The position numbers and the translations under genes were made by a program. The notes beneath the pieces are model-generated. The model saw only the letters and a list, made by a program, of their open reading frames with translations. It did no database searches and was not told the origin of the DNA. A stretch of DNA of 64,000 nt from assembly GCF_003996855.1 (NCBI RefSeq), contig NZ_NRQY01000001.1, forward strand, positions 745,006 to 809,005. The letters run 5' to 3'. Shown one piece after another: positions 55,539-64,000 of this stretch. Within the stretch, counting starts at the first letter, position 1; the number at the start of each line of letters is the position of its first letter. The DNA is from Morganella morganii (lineage in GTDB: Bacteria > Pseudomonadota > Gammaproteobacteria > Enterobacterales > Enterobacteriaceae).

Positions 55539-56087
55539 TCAGCTGTGTGCTTCCAGGAAACGGACATAGGCATCGGCCCATTTCTGCACAAAAGCCCCTG
55601 TTTTTTCGCTGAATGTACCGTTTTCGCTGATCATGCCGTCATACCATTGCAGGTACATTTCCGGCTGATTAAGTGTCGGCATATTCAGGAATGCCAGCAC
55701 ATTGCGCAGATGCTGCTGTGCCATCGCCGTACCCATTGCTCCGGCGGAGGTGCCGATCACCGCTGCCGGTTTGCTGTCCCAGCTGTTCTGTCCCCACGGA
55801 CGCGAGCCTTGATCCAGAGCGTTTTTCAGCACACCCGGGATAGAACGGTTATACTCCGGCGTGACAAAAATCACACCGTCAGCCTGTGAAATCTGCTGTT
55901 TGAATGCCAGCACCTCAGCAGGCGACTGCGCATCACAGTCCTGATTATAGAGTGGCAGTGAACCAATGCTGACAAATTCACACTGAATGTGTGCAGGAAA
56001 AAGAGAGACCAGAGCATGCGCCAGCTGACGATTGTAACTCTGCTCACGCAGCGAACCGACAACAACAGCAACGCGGTATTGTTTCAT
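55539..56087 (-). CDS. NADPH-dependent FMN reductase (chromate reductase family)
   Basis: 182 residues, flavodoxin-like fold. Phosphate-binding loop GSLREQSYN at residues 11-19, and the flavin-ring motif TPEYNRSIPGVLKNALDQ near residue 75 are typical of the ChrR/YieF family, which reduces flavins, quinones and incidentally chromate or azo dyes. GGAGG ribosome site before the ATG. Divergent from ptrB. The real substrate is not shown by sequence. Confidence 0.87.
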   Translation of the reverse strand: MKQYRVAVVVGSLREQSYNRQLAHALVSLFPAHIQCEFVSIGSLPLYNQDCDAQSPAEVLAFKQQISQADGVIFVTPEYNRSIPGVLKNALDQGSRPWGQNSWDSKPAAVIGTSAGAMGTAMAQQHLRNVLAFLNMPTLNQPEMYLQWYDGMISENGTFSEKTGAFVQKWADAYVRFLEAHS

Positions 56088-56240
56088 TGTAACCTCCTGA
56101 ACCGGTGAAAACCCGGTGGTGAATAAAGAATTAAAACAAATGAAAACGTTATTATCATAGTGCGGAATCGCAGAACAGAGAGCAGAATTTAGTAAATTTT
56201 TATGACATCACAACAAAAAAAGATCTTATCAGGAGCAGTC

Positions 56241-58292
56241 ATGACTATCCCGCAAGCCCTTAAACGTCCTGTGCAGTTCACTGCACATGGTGAAACCCGG
56301 ACGGATAATTACTACTGGCTGCGGGATGATACCCGCAGTGATCCGCAGGTTATTCAGTATCTGACGGATGAAAACCAGTATACACAACAGAAATTACAGG
56401 CCGCTGAGCCGCTGCGCGAAGCGTTGTATGAAGAGATGGTTGCCCGCATGCCGCAGGCCGATGAATCTGCGCCGTACAGCTATAACGGCTATGTTTACCG
56501 TACCCGGTTTGAGGCGGGCAAAGAGTACCCGCTGTATGAGCGGCGTAAAATCACTGCTGATCAGTGGGAACTGCTGGCGGACGGCAATGCACGGGCGGAA
56601 GGACTGGCGTATTATGAACTGGTCTCTCTGGCTGTCAGTGCGGATAACCGCCGTATTGCAATTGCGGAGGATAAAGTCGGCCGCCGTGAATATCAGGTGG
56701 CTTACCGTGATCTGACCGATAATCACTGGCAGGAATCCGTGCTGACAGACGTCGCGGATGATTTAGTCTGGTCAGCGGACGGTTCAGTGCTGTTTTATGT
56801 CCGTCAGGACCCGCAGACATTACTGCCGTTCGAGGTTTACCGTCATCGTTTCGGCACAGATACCGCACAGGATGAGCTGGTATACCGCGAGGACGATGAT
56901 CGTTTTTATACCGGTTTATCCCTGTCATCCTCCCGTGAGTGGATTTTTATCGGCTGCCACAGCCCGGTCACCTCTGAAGTTCATCTGATCAATGCCAATG
57001 AGCCGTTACTGCCGCCGGTCTGTTTCTCGCCGCGTCAGGACGGGCGTGAGTACCATATTGATCATCTGGATGGTCAGTTTTATATCCGCTCTGATCATGA
57101 AAATGAACTGTTTGGCCTCTATCAGACGAATGCACCGGAAAATCAGTGGCAAACCCTGATTGCGCCACAGCCGGATACGGATCTGGAAGATTTCACGCTG
57201 TTCCGTGACTGGCTGGTATTGCAGGAACGGCACGCCGCGCTGCCGCAGATCCGCATTATTCACCGGCAGAGCGGGAAAGAAACACAGGTCGCGTTTGATG
57301 ACGGTGCATACTGTGCGTGGCTCGGGCTGAATCCGGAGCCGGACAGTCAGCTGCTGCGCTACGGCTATACCTCGATGACCACCCCGGCATCAGTGTATGA
57401 GCTGGATATGGTCAGCGGGGAACGGACACTGCTGAAACAGGCGCAGGTCAACGGTTTTCAGCGTGATAATTATCACAGTGAACGGATCTGGATCACCGCC
57501 CGTGATGGCGTACAGGTGCCGGTTTCGCTGGTCTGGCATAAAGATTATTATCAGCGCGGACACGATTCACAAGGACACAACCCGTTGCTGATTGAAGGCT
57601 ATGGTGCGTACGGTGCCAGTATGGACCCGGATTTTGACGCTAACCGCCTGAGCCTGCTTGATCGCGGTTTTGTGTATGCTCAGGCGCATATCCGCGGCGG
57701 CGGTGAGCTGGGTAAACGCTGGTACAATGCCGGCAAGATGCAGCATAAAATCAACAGTTTTAATGATTTTGTTGATGTGACACGTGAACTGATTGCCCGG
57801 CGTTATGGTGCGGAAAACCGGATCTACGCCACCGGCGGCAGCGCAGGCGGGTTGCTGATGGGGGCGGTGATTAATCAGGCGCCGGAGCTGTATCGCGGTA
57901 TCGTGACACAGGTACCGTTTGTGGATGCACTGACCACCATGTCTGATCCGTCCATCCCGCTGACCACCGGTGAGTATGAGGAGTGGGGCAATCCGGAAAA
58001 TGAATCAGCTTACCGCGACATCCGGGCATACAGCCCGTATGACAACATTGAGGCGAAAGCGTATCCCGATATGCTGGTGACCAGCGGCCTGCATGATTCT
58101 CAGGTTCAGTACTGGGAACCGGCAAAATGGGTGGCAAAACTGCGGGAGATGAAAACAGATGACAATCTGCTGCTGCTCTATACCGATATGGAAGCGGGGC
58201 ACGGCGGTAAGTCAGGACGATTCAACTATTTGTGGGATGTGGCACTCAGTTATGTGTTCCTGCTGATGGTGGATGAACAGCAGGCGCCGTGA
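56241..58292 (+). CDS. ptrB: Oligopeptidase B
   Basis: Cytosolic serine peptidase of the prolyl oligopeptidase family that cuts short peptides after Arg and Lys. 683 residues from ATG 56241, preceded by an AGGAG site five bases before; the frame extends to 56202 with no support. N-terminal seven-bladed propeller to about residue 400, then alpha/beta hydrolase. Triad: Ser534 in GGSAGGLLMG, Asp619 in GLHDSQVQ, His654 in EAGHGGKSGR. Glu-rich EEWGNP region confers basic specificity. E. coli has 686. Confidence 0.93.
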   Translation: MTIPQALKRPVQFTAHGETRTDNYYWLRDDTRSDPQVIQYLTDENQYTQQKLQAAEPLREALYEEMVARMPQADESAPYSYNGYVYRTRFEAGKEYPLYERRKITADQWELLADGNARAEGLAYYELVSLAVSADNRRIAIAEDKVGRREYQVAYRDLTDNHWQESVLTDVADDLVWSADGSVLFYVRQDPQTLLPFEVYRHRFGTDTAQDELVYREDDDRFYTGLSLSSSREWIFIGCHSPVTSEVHLINANEPLLPPVCFSPRQDGREYHIDHLDGQFYIRSDHENELFGLYQTNAPENQWQTLIAPQPDTDLEDFTLFRDWLVLQERHAALPQIRIIHRQSGKETQVAFDDGAYCAWLGLNPEPDSQLLRYGYTSMTTPASVYELDMVSGERTLLKQAQVNGFQRDNYHSERIWITARDGVQVPVSLVWHKDYYQRGHDSQGHNPLLIEGYGAYGASMDPDFDANRLSLLDRGFVYAQAHIRGGGELGKRWYNAGKMQHKINSFNDFVDVTRELIARRYGAENRIYATGGSAGGLLMGAVINQAPELYRGIVTQVPFVDALTTMSDPSIPLTTGEYEEWGNPENESAYRDIRAYSPYDNIEAKAYPDMLVTSGLHDSQVQYWEPAKWVAKLREMKTDDNLLLLYTDMEAGHGGKSGRFNYLWDVALSYVFLLMVDEQQAP

Positions 58293-58321
58293 CACTGTCA
58301 CTTAATGTGTGACAATGTCAC
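58289..58321. terminator. Hairpin made of two 13-base palindromes between ptrB and xseA
   Basis: GTGACACTGTCAC at 58289-58301 and GTGACAATGTCAC at 58309-58321. Each is itself palindromic, and the two pair with each other (12 of 13 plus one G-T type mismatch) across a seven-base loop. Lies between converging genes and covers the ptrB stop. Confidence 0.6.
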
Positions 58322-58336
58322 CGGTAAAACCGTATA

Positions 58337-59713
58337 TTACTCAGCGGTTTTCCGTTTACGGGCAGCCGCTTTTTTGTGCACAGCGGTAATTTCACTTTCC
58401 ACACTGCCGTCCTGCAACAGCGTGGTGATTTTCTGCCCGACTTTCACCTGGCGGGTTTTATTCAGTACGTCGCCGCTGTCCGTCTGGCTGATACTGAATC
58501 CCCGGCTGAGCGTTGCCAGCGGGCTGACACCCTCGAGGGTTGAACAGAGACGCCCGAAACGCTCGCGCTGCTGACTGAGTTGTTCCCGCATAGCGGAAGA
58601 GAGACGGAACTGTAACTGCTGAACCAACCGCTGCCGCTGCTGTAACTGAGGACGTGGATCACGGCGCATCAGGCGCTGTTCAGCCTGTGTGAGCTGACGG
58701 GATTTTTGTGTCAGCATATGCTGCCCGGCCTGAACCAGCCGTTGTTCAAGCCGCTGAATCAGCTGTTGCTGCCGTGCAAGACGTAATTGCGGATGCTGTT
58801 GCTGTAACCGGTGATGTAACTGACTGAATAGCCGCTGTTTTTTAGCGATAAAATAGTCCATCGCCATTTCCAGCCGCTGCTGAACAGACTGGATCTGCCG
58901 CAGGCGTTCAGTCAAATCACGACTGACCAGCTCGGCGGCGGCTGATGGTGTCGGTGCACGTAAATCCGCCACAAAATCAGCAATAGTGATATCAGTTTCA
59001 TGGCCGACAGCACTGATCACCGGCAGGCGGCTGGCAAAAATCGCCCGCGCCACCCGCTCGTCGTTGAAACTCCACAAATCTTCCAGTGAGCCGCCGCCGC
59101 GCCCGACAATCAGCACGTCACATTCATTACGGCGGTTGGCGGTTTCGATAGCGCGGACAATCTGCGCCGGTGCATCGGCACCCTGAACCTGAGCGGGATA
59201 AATAACCACCGGCAGCGACGGGTCACGTCGGCGCAGAATATTCAGAATATCGTGAAGGGCGGCACCGGTGGCGGATGTCACCACCCCCACGCAGGTGGCG
59301 GGCAGCGGCAATGGTTTTTTCAGACGGGTATCAAATAAGCCTTCCGCTTTCAGCTTTTCTTTCAGCAGTTCAAACTGCTGCTGAAGCAGGCCTTCACCGG
59401 CGGGTTGCATCGATTCAATAATCAGCTGATAATCCCCGCGCGGCTCATACAGCGTGATCGCCGCGCGCACCAGCACCTGTTGCCCGTTCTGCGGCGCAAA
59501 TGTCACACGGCTGTTGTTGCCGCGGAACATGGCTGCCCGCACCTGGGATTTTTCATCTTTCAGGGTAAAATACCAGTGACCGGAAGACGGACGCGAGAAG
59601 TTGGAGATCTCCGCGCTGATCCAAATCCGGCCCATTTCCAGCTCGAGTAACTGCCGGACTGTCGTATTTAACCGGGTAACAGTAAAAATTGCGGTATTTT
59701 CAGGTAGCAACAT
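58337..59713 (-). CDS. xseA: Exodeoxyribonuclease VII large subunit
   Basis: Catalytic subunit that degrades single-stranded DNA with XseB. 458 residues; E. coli XseA has 456. N-terminal OB fold ([27 protein letters not shown]), nuclease domain with [17 protein letters not shown] and [29 protein letters not shown] blocks, then a long glutamine-rich coiled coil, residues about 270-400, that binds many XseB copies, and a C-terminal cap. Divergent from guaBA, the same arrangement as in E. coli. Confidence 0.96.
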   Translation of the reverse strand: MLLPENTAIFTVTRLNTTVRQLLELEMGRIWISAEISNFSRPSSGHWYFTLKDEKSQVRAAMFRGNNSRVTFAPQNGQQVLVRAAITLYEPRGDYQLIIESMQPAGEGLLQQQFELLKEKLKAEGLFDTRLKKPLPLPATCVGVVTSATGAALHDILNILRRRDPSLPVVIYPAQVQGADAPAQIVRAIETANRRNECDVLIVGRGGGSLEDLWSFNDERVARAIFASRLPVISAVGHETDITIADFVADLRAPTPSAAAELVSRDLTERLRQIQSVQQRLEMAMDYFIAKKQRLFSQLHHRLQQQHPQLRLARQQQLIQRLEQRLVQAGQHMLTQKSRQLTQAEQRLMRRDPRPQLQQRQRLVQQLQFRLSSAMREQLSQQRERFGRLCSTLEGVSPLATLSRGFSISQTDSGDVLNKTRQVKVGQKITTLLQDGSVESEITAVHKKAAARKRKTAE

Positions 59714-59825
59714 GTGAGCCAGATCAAATAATAAAACAAGGACTTAATTGTCCGATACTACCGCCTTCTGACAGATTATCAACGAATTTTTAAAAAAAAG
59801 GCTAGGCGCAACCGATTACCACCTG

Positions 59826-59831
59826 TATAAT
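59826..59831 (+). promoter_or_regulatory. -10 element of the guaBA promoter
   Basis: Perfect TATAAT followed by a GC-rich discriminator GCCGCGGC, about 55 bases before the guaB ATG. An A/T run at 59787-59799 upstream could be an UP element. The -35 is poor. GC-rich discriminators mark growth-rate controlled promoters, known for guaBA in E. coli. Confidence 0.65.
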
Positions 59832-59885
59832 GCCGCGGCAATATTTTATCTTCTTTCAATCCTGCTGCCTGGTGAGATATTGCAC

Positions 59886-61352
59886 ATGTTACGTATTAAA
59901 AAAGAAGCTTTAACCTTTGATGATGTCCTCTTAGTTCCTGCACATTCCACAGTTCTGCCTAACACTGCCGATTTATCGACACAACTCACCGCGAAGATCC
60001 GTCTGAACGTCCCGATGATCTCGGCGGCGATGGATACGGTAACGGAAGCCCGTCTGGCGATTGCCCTTGCCCAGGAAGGCGGTATCGGCTTTATCCACAA
60101 AAATATGTCCATTGAGCGTCAGGCCGATGAAGTCCGCCGTGTGAAAAAACACGAAAGCGGCGTGGTTTCTGATCCGCAGACTGTTACCCCGTGCACCACA
60201 CTGCGTGAAGTTCAGGTTCTGACTGAACAGAACGGCTTTGCCGGTTATCCGGTGGTCACTACCGATAATGAATTAGTCGGTATCATCACCGGCCGTGATG
60301 TGCGTTTCGTGACTGATCTGGATCAGCCGGTGACTGCCGTGATGACCCCGAAAGAGCGTCTGGTGACTGTCCGCGAAGGCGAAGCCCGTGAAGTGGTTCT
60401 GAAGAAAATGCATGAACGCCGCGTGGAAAAAGCGCTGGTGGTGGATGATGCATTCCATCTGCTCGGTATGATCACCGTAAAAGATTTCCAGAAAGCAGAG
60501 CGCAAACCAAACGCCTGTAAAGATGAGCACGGACGTCTGCGTGTCGGTGCGGCTGTCGGTGCAGGGGCGGGTAACGAAGAGCGTGTTGATGCGCTGGTGG
60601 CCGCCGGTGTGGACGTTCTGTTAATCGACTCCTCTCACGGTCATTCAGAAGGTGTGTTACAGCGTATCCGTGAAACCCGTGAAAAATACCCTGATCTTGA
60701 AATCATCGGCGGTAACGTCGCCACAGCCGAAGGTGCGAAAGCCCTGGCAGCTGCGGGTGTCAGCGCGGTGAAAGTCGGTATCGGCCCGGGGTCAATTTGT
60801 ACCACCCGTATCGTAACCGGTGTGGGCGTACCGCAGTTAACCGCGATTTCTGATGCTGTTGAAGCGCTGGAAGGTACCGGTATCCCGGTTATCGCTGACG
60901 GCGGTATCCGTTTCTCCGGTGATATCGCGAAAGCGCTGGCTGCCGGTGCGGCGTGTGTGATGGTCGGTTCGATGTTCGCCGGTACAGAGGAATCTCCGGG
61001 CGAAGTGGAACTCTACCAGGGTCGCGCTTATAAATCTTACCGTGGTATGGGCTCACTCGGTGCAATGTCCAAAGGCTCTTCAGACCGCTACTTCCAGACC
61101 GATAACGCGGCGGACAAACTGGTGCCGGAAGGTATCGAAGGCCGTGTGGCTTACAAAGGTGTGCTGAAAACCATCGTTCACCAGCAAATGGGCGGCCTGC
61201 GCTCTTGCATGGGACTGACCGGTTGTGCAACTATTCACGAACTGAATACTAAAGCAGAGTTTGTCCGTATCAGTGGTGCCGGGATTCAGGAAAGCCACGT
61301 TCATGACGTGACTATCACCAAAGAAGCACCAAACTACCGTTCAGGTCTCTGA
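59886..61352 (+). CDS. guaB: IMP dehydrogenase
   Basis: Oxidises IMP to XMP with NAD, the first step of GMP synthesis. 488 residues from ATG 59886, exactly the E. coli length; a TTG six bases earlier is not needed. Catalytic Cys305 in [12 protein letters not shown] domain pair at about residues 93-205 ([19 protein letters not shown]), flap region [22 protein letters not shown] and terminal [15 protein letters not shown]. First gene of guaBA; 59 bases with a hairpin separate it from guaA. Confidence 0.97.
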   Translation: MLRIKKEALTFDDVLLVPAHSTVLPNTADLSTQLTAKIRLNVPMISAAMDTVTEARLAIALAQEGGIGFIHKNMSIERQADEVRRVKKHESGVVSDPQTVTPCTTLREVQVLTEQNGFAGYPVVTTDNELVGIITGRDVRFVTDLDQPVTAVMTPKERLVTVREGEAREVVLKKMHERRVEKALVVDDAFHLLGMITVKDFQKAERKPNACKDEHGRLRVGAAVGAGAGNEERVDALVAAGVDVLLIDSSHGHSEGVLQRIRETREKYPDLEIIGGNVATAEGAKALAAAGVSAVKVGIGPGSICTTRIVTGVGVPQLTAISDAVEALEGTGIPVIADGGIRFSGDIAKALAAGAACVMVGSMFAGTEESPGEVELYQGRAYKSYRGMGSLGAMSKGSSDRYFQTDNAADKLVPEGIEGRVAYKGVLKTIVHQQMGGLRSCMGLTGCATIHELNTKAEFVRISGAGIQESHVHDVTITKEAPNYRSGL

Positions 61353-61359
61353 TTCATGC

Positions 61360-61377
61360 GGCGGTCTGCGGACCGCC
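61360..61377 (+). terminator. Hairpin between guaB and guaA
   Basis: GGCGGTC / GACCGCC with a four-base loop, in the 59-base gap. Without a T run it probably stabilises or partly attenuates rather than ends the guaBA transcript. Confidence 0.55.
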
Positions 61378-61411
61378 AGCCTATAATTGTTTGCTTTTGG
61401 AACATACATTA

Positions 61412-62989
61412 ATGACAACGAATATTCATCAGCACCGCATTCTTATCCTCGACTTTGGATCGCAGTACACTCAGCTGATCGCGCGCCGTATCCGTGAAAT
61501 CGGCGTTTATTGTGAACTGTGGGCATGGGATGTTACTGAAGAACAGATCCGTAATTTCAATCCGAACGGTATTATTCTCTCCGGCGGCCCGGAAAGCACC
61601 ACTGAACACAACAGCCCGCGCGCACCTGAATATGTTTTCAGCGCCGGTGTGCCGGTTCTCGGCATCTGCTACGGCATGCAGACCATGTCTATGCAACTCG
61701 GCGGGGCAGTGGAAACTTCTGACGAGCGCGAGTTTGGTTATGCACAGGTCGAAATCCGCGAAACCTGCGAACTGTTCCGTGGCATCCACGATATGCTGGA
61801 TGAAAACGGCAAACCGCTGCTGGATGTCTGGATGAGCCACGGCGACAAAGTCACCGCTATCCCGTCCGATTTCGTCACCGTTGCCAGCACTGAAACCTGC
61901 CCGTTTGCGATCATGGCAAACGACGAAAAACGTTTCTACGGCGTGCAGTTCCATCCGGAAGTGACTCATACTCACCAGGGGCTGGAAATCCTCAAACGTT
62001 TCGTGCTGGATATCTGTCAGTGTGAAGCGCTGTGGACACCGGAAGCCATTATTGAGGACACCGTTATCCGTCTGCGCGAGCAGATTGGTGACGACCATGT
62101 CATCCTGGCACTCTCCGGCGGGGTGGATTCATCTGTTACCGCCATGCTGTTAAACCGTGCTATCGGCAAACGTCTGACTTGTGTATTCGTGGATAACGGC
62201 TTACTGCGCCTGAACGAAGCAGAGCAGGTTATGGCGATGTTCGAAGGTAAATTTGACCTCAATATCATCCACGCCAAAGCGGAAGATCGTTTCCTGAATG
62301 CCCTGAAAGGCATTGCTGATCCGGAAGCCAAACGTAAAGCCATCGGCCATACATTCATTGAAATTTTTGATGAAGAAGCATCAAAACAGAAGCAGGTCAA
62401 ATGGCTGGCGCAGGGTACTATCTATCCGGATGTGATTGAATCTGCCGCCTCTGAAACCGGCAAAGCGCATGTGATCAAATCCCACCATAACGTCGGCGGC
62501 CTACCGGAAGATATGGAGCTGGGTCTGGTTGAACCGCTGCGTGAACTGTTCAAAGATGAAGTCCGCCGCATCGGTCTGCAACTGGGTTTACCGTACGATA
62601 TGCTGTACCGCCATCCGTTCCCGGGCCCGGGTCTGGGTGTCCGCGTACTGGGTGAAGTGAAAAAAGAGTACTGCGACATCCTGCGCCGTGCCGATGCTAT
62701 CTTTATCGAAGAACTGCACAAAGCGGATCTGTACCACAAAGTCAGCCAGGCATTCACTGTCTTCCTGCCGGTACGCTCTGTCGGCGTGATGGGTGACGGC
62801 CGTAAGTACGACTGGGTTGTCTCACTGCGCGCAGTCGAAACCATCGACTTTATGACCGCACACTGGGCACATCTGCCATACGATCTGTTAGGCCGTGTCT
62901 CCAACCGCATCATCAATGAAGTCGACGGTATTTCCCGCGTCGTTTATGACGTCAGCGGCAAGCCACCGGCGACGATTGAGTGGGAATGA
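61412..62989 (+). CDS. guaA: GMP synthase (glutamine-hydrolysing)
   Basis: Amidates XMP to GMP using glutamine and ATP. 525 residues from ATG 61412 ([26 protein letters not shown]), the E. coli length. Class I glutaminase domain with nucleophile Cys in GICYGMQ near residue 86 and FHPEVTH later; ATP pyrophosphatase P-loop LSGGVDSS near residue 235; C-terminal dimerisation and XMP part ends [10 protein letters not shown]. Its last 12 bases, GAGTGGGAATGA, are the known insertion target for guaA-type genomic islands. Confidence 0.97.
   Translation: MTTNIHQHRILILDFGSQYTQLIARRIREIGVYCELWAWDVTEEQIRNFNPNGIILSGGPESTTEHNSPRAPEYVFSAGVPVLGICYGMQTMSMQLGGAVETSDEREFGYAQVEIRETCELFRGIHDMLDENGKPLLDVWMSHGDKVTAIPSDFVTVASTETCPFAIMANDEKRFYGVQFHPEVTHTHQGLEILKRFVLDICQCEALWTPEAIIEDTVIRLREQIGDDHVILALSGGVDSSVTAMLLNRAIGKRLTCVFVDNGLLRLNEAEQVMAMFEGKFDLNIIHAKAEDRFLNALKGIADPEAKRKAIGHTFIEIFDEEASKQKQVKWLAQGTIYPDVIESAASETGKAHVIKSHHNVGGLPEDMELGLVEPLRELFKDEVRRIGLQLGLPYDMLYRHPFPGPGLGVRVLGEVKKEYCDILRRADAIFIEELHKADLYHKVSQAFTVFLPVRSVGVMGDGRKYDWVVSLRAVETIDFMTAHWAHLPYDLLGRVSNRIINEVDGISRVVYDVSGKPPATIEWE
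62978..62989 (+). other. Candidate island attachment core at the guaA 3' end
   Basis: GAGTGGGAATGA, the end of guaA including the stop. Islands are known to insert at this end of guaA. Low-G+C accessory DNA starts right after it, which fits, but no integrase and no second copy lie in the remaining 1 kb. Confidence 0.5.
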
Positions 62990-63032
62990 TATACCTATAG
63001 TTTTTAACTACCGGTAATTATCAGAAAACCGA

Positions 63033-63063
63033 AAGCCATCAGTGAGTTACTGGTGGCTTTTTT
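63033..63063 (+). terminator. guaA terminator
   Basis: GCCATCAGT / ACTGGTGGC stem (one G-T pair) followed by TTTTTTG, 45 bases past the stop. Confidence 0.88.
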
Positions 63064-63166
63064 GTTATCCGGATGAATGATGGTCGAGAAATAAACGCTG
63101 GAAGTAACAAATTAGAAAGACTATAAATAAAGATGATATTAGTAATGACATATAAAAGGAGTTTGT

Positions 63167-63726
63167 ATGGGTAGTATTACGCAGGAAAATAAGAAGAAAT
63201 AAAAGAACCGATGCTGAGGCAAATAACGCCAGGTGAAATGGCAATGGCTAAAACCATATTCGGAAATTCAATGTCATATAATGTTTGGGTTCATTGCGAC
63301 AGTTATCTGCCGTTCGGCATGCAGTCAGATAATGTAGCAATGGCACCTAATGGGGATATTTATTTTAGAGAATTTCTCTATAGGCATGATTTTTCAGAAT
63401 AACGAGTTCAATTAAAACACCTTTTTATGTATGAGCTTACTCATGTCAGGCAGCATCAGAACGGGATGTGGGTCAGAACAAGAGGGCTATTTAGTAACTT
63501 TGCCAATTATAATTATTCACTTAATACCAATAGCAAATTAAGTGATTTCGGCATGGAAGCACAAGCTAATGTGGTTGCTGACTATTTTGTCTTAAAAACA
63601 TTTGGAGTCAGAGAGTTTATCAATGGCATTCAGGAAAACTATATTGGATTTAACGGGAAAGTAAATCCGGATACCATCATGGATTTATATCGTTCAACTC
63701 TTCCGAAAACTATTTCGCAGGATTAA
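63167..63726 (+). pseudogene. Relic of a T6SS/Rhs-associated putative zinc metallopeptidase effector
   Basis: A perfect AGGAG ribosome site precedes ATG 63167, which reads MGSITQENKKK and then stops because an A is missing in an A tract near 63199; adding one restores KKKIKEPMLRQITPGEMAMAKTIFG and the rest. A TAA at 63400-63402 in FSE*RVQLKHLF, probably CAA before, breaks it again. The metal motif reads YELTH where relatives have HELTH or HEMTH. Downstream GMEAQANVVADYFVLK and the end match the family I recall, often named type IV secretion protein Rhs. Low G+C. Confidence 0.72.
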
Positions 63727-63727
63727 T

Positions 63728-64000
63728 ATGCACAAATTTATAATTATTCCTTTGGTATTTCTGTTGAGCGGGTGCTGGCATGCGAATTACCCAAGGCCAT
63801 TAATAGTCAACGGTGATATCAGTATGAGTGCGGGTAAGTTATGTGTTAAAACCCCAAATGCGTCTGATGATGAATACATTACATATATTAATGTATTTGA
63901 TTTTAAAGAACAAAAAACTATCGCGGATATAGATTATAGTGCCAATCCGGTTAAATTAAATGAAAACAAGTGCCTGCCTGCACCTGATATTCAGTATCAG
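63728..64000 (+). CDS. Putative immunity-type lipoprotein, partial at window end
   Basis: Begins one base past the effector relic stop and runs without interruption for 91 codons to the window end. Signal peptide MHKFIIIPLVFLLSGC with the lipidated Cys at residue 16, then WHANYPRPLIVNGDI. I recall that homologues of the adjacent metallopeptidase are followed by such periplasmic lipoproteins, annotated as putative T6SS immunity. The tight junction supports an effector/immunity pair whose toxin half has decayed. The C terminus is not visible. Confidence 0.7.
   Translation, partial: MHKFIIIPLVFLLSGCWHANYPRPLIVNGDISMSAGKLCVKTPNASDDEYITYINVFDFKEQKTIADIDYSANPVKLNENKCLPAPDIQYQ

Overview
The window looks like chromosomal DNA of an enterobacterium of the family Morganellaceae, most probably Morganella. 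The base composition is about one half G+C, well above Proteus or Providencia. The backbone proteins are close to, but distinct from, their Escherichia coli counterparts. GyrA carries Glu87 in the quinolone pocket, a residue I recall from Proteus relatives. The species call is inference from composition and remembered protein sequences, not from a search.

Layout. 1-2960: flagellar genes fliC, fliA, fliZ, with a very good sigma-28 promoter before fliC. 2979-8950: proline use, divergent putA and putP around a control region with PutA operator hexamers and a CRP site; putP has lost the code for its first membrane helix. 8955-10358: cycA. 10729-14700: accessory genes, namely an unknown membrane protein, DUF1883, an exported repeat-like protein and an AT-rich pair of glycosyltransferase genes. 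14924-18699: a DUF2007 protein, then adenine import (adeP) and adenine deaminase (ade). 18740-21049: a polar amino acid ABC transporter. 21258-23435: a coupled phospholipid operon (PlsC-like, CdsA/YnbB-like, phosphatase). 23778-26222: metC and tyrP. 26372-31177: yfaE, nrdB, nrdA, ubiG. 31366-40433: gyrA, rcsC, rcsB, rcsD. 40641-40809: tRNA-Ser and tRNA-Thr, followed by a decayed integrase. 41223-50545: mixed small and accessory genes (racemase, DUF1287, osmB, AraC regulator, lipoprotein, family 9 glycosyltransferase, yddG, DUF924, ybdG, HdeD). 50689-51217: deletion scar of a regulator-azlCD locus. 51260-56087: isochorismatase-fold protein, two-component system, metallo-beta-lactamase-fold protein, flavin reductase. 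56241-62989: ptrB, xseA, guaB, guaA. 63167-64000: a multiply broken metallopeptidase effector gene and a lipoprotein that runs off the window.

Most of the window is core metabolism with recognisable regulation: NrdR boxes and a DnaA box before nrdA, a TyrR box before tyrP, PutA operators before putA. The less ordinary parts are the decayed or edited loci: putP, the azlC/regulator scar, the integrase remnant at tRNA-Thr, and the effector relic just past guaA, whose 3' end is a known island insertion site. I did not find a convincing new multi-gene defence or secretion system. The best leads are the effector/lipoprotein pair at the right edge and the glycosyltransferase pair.
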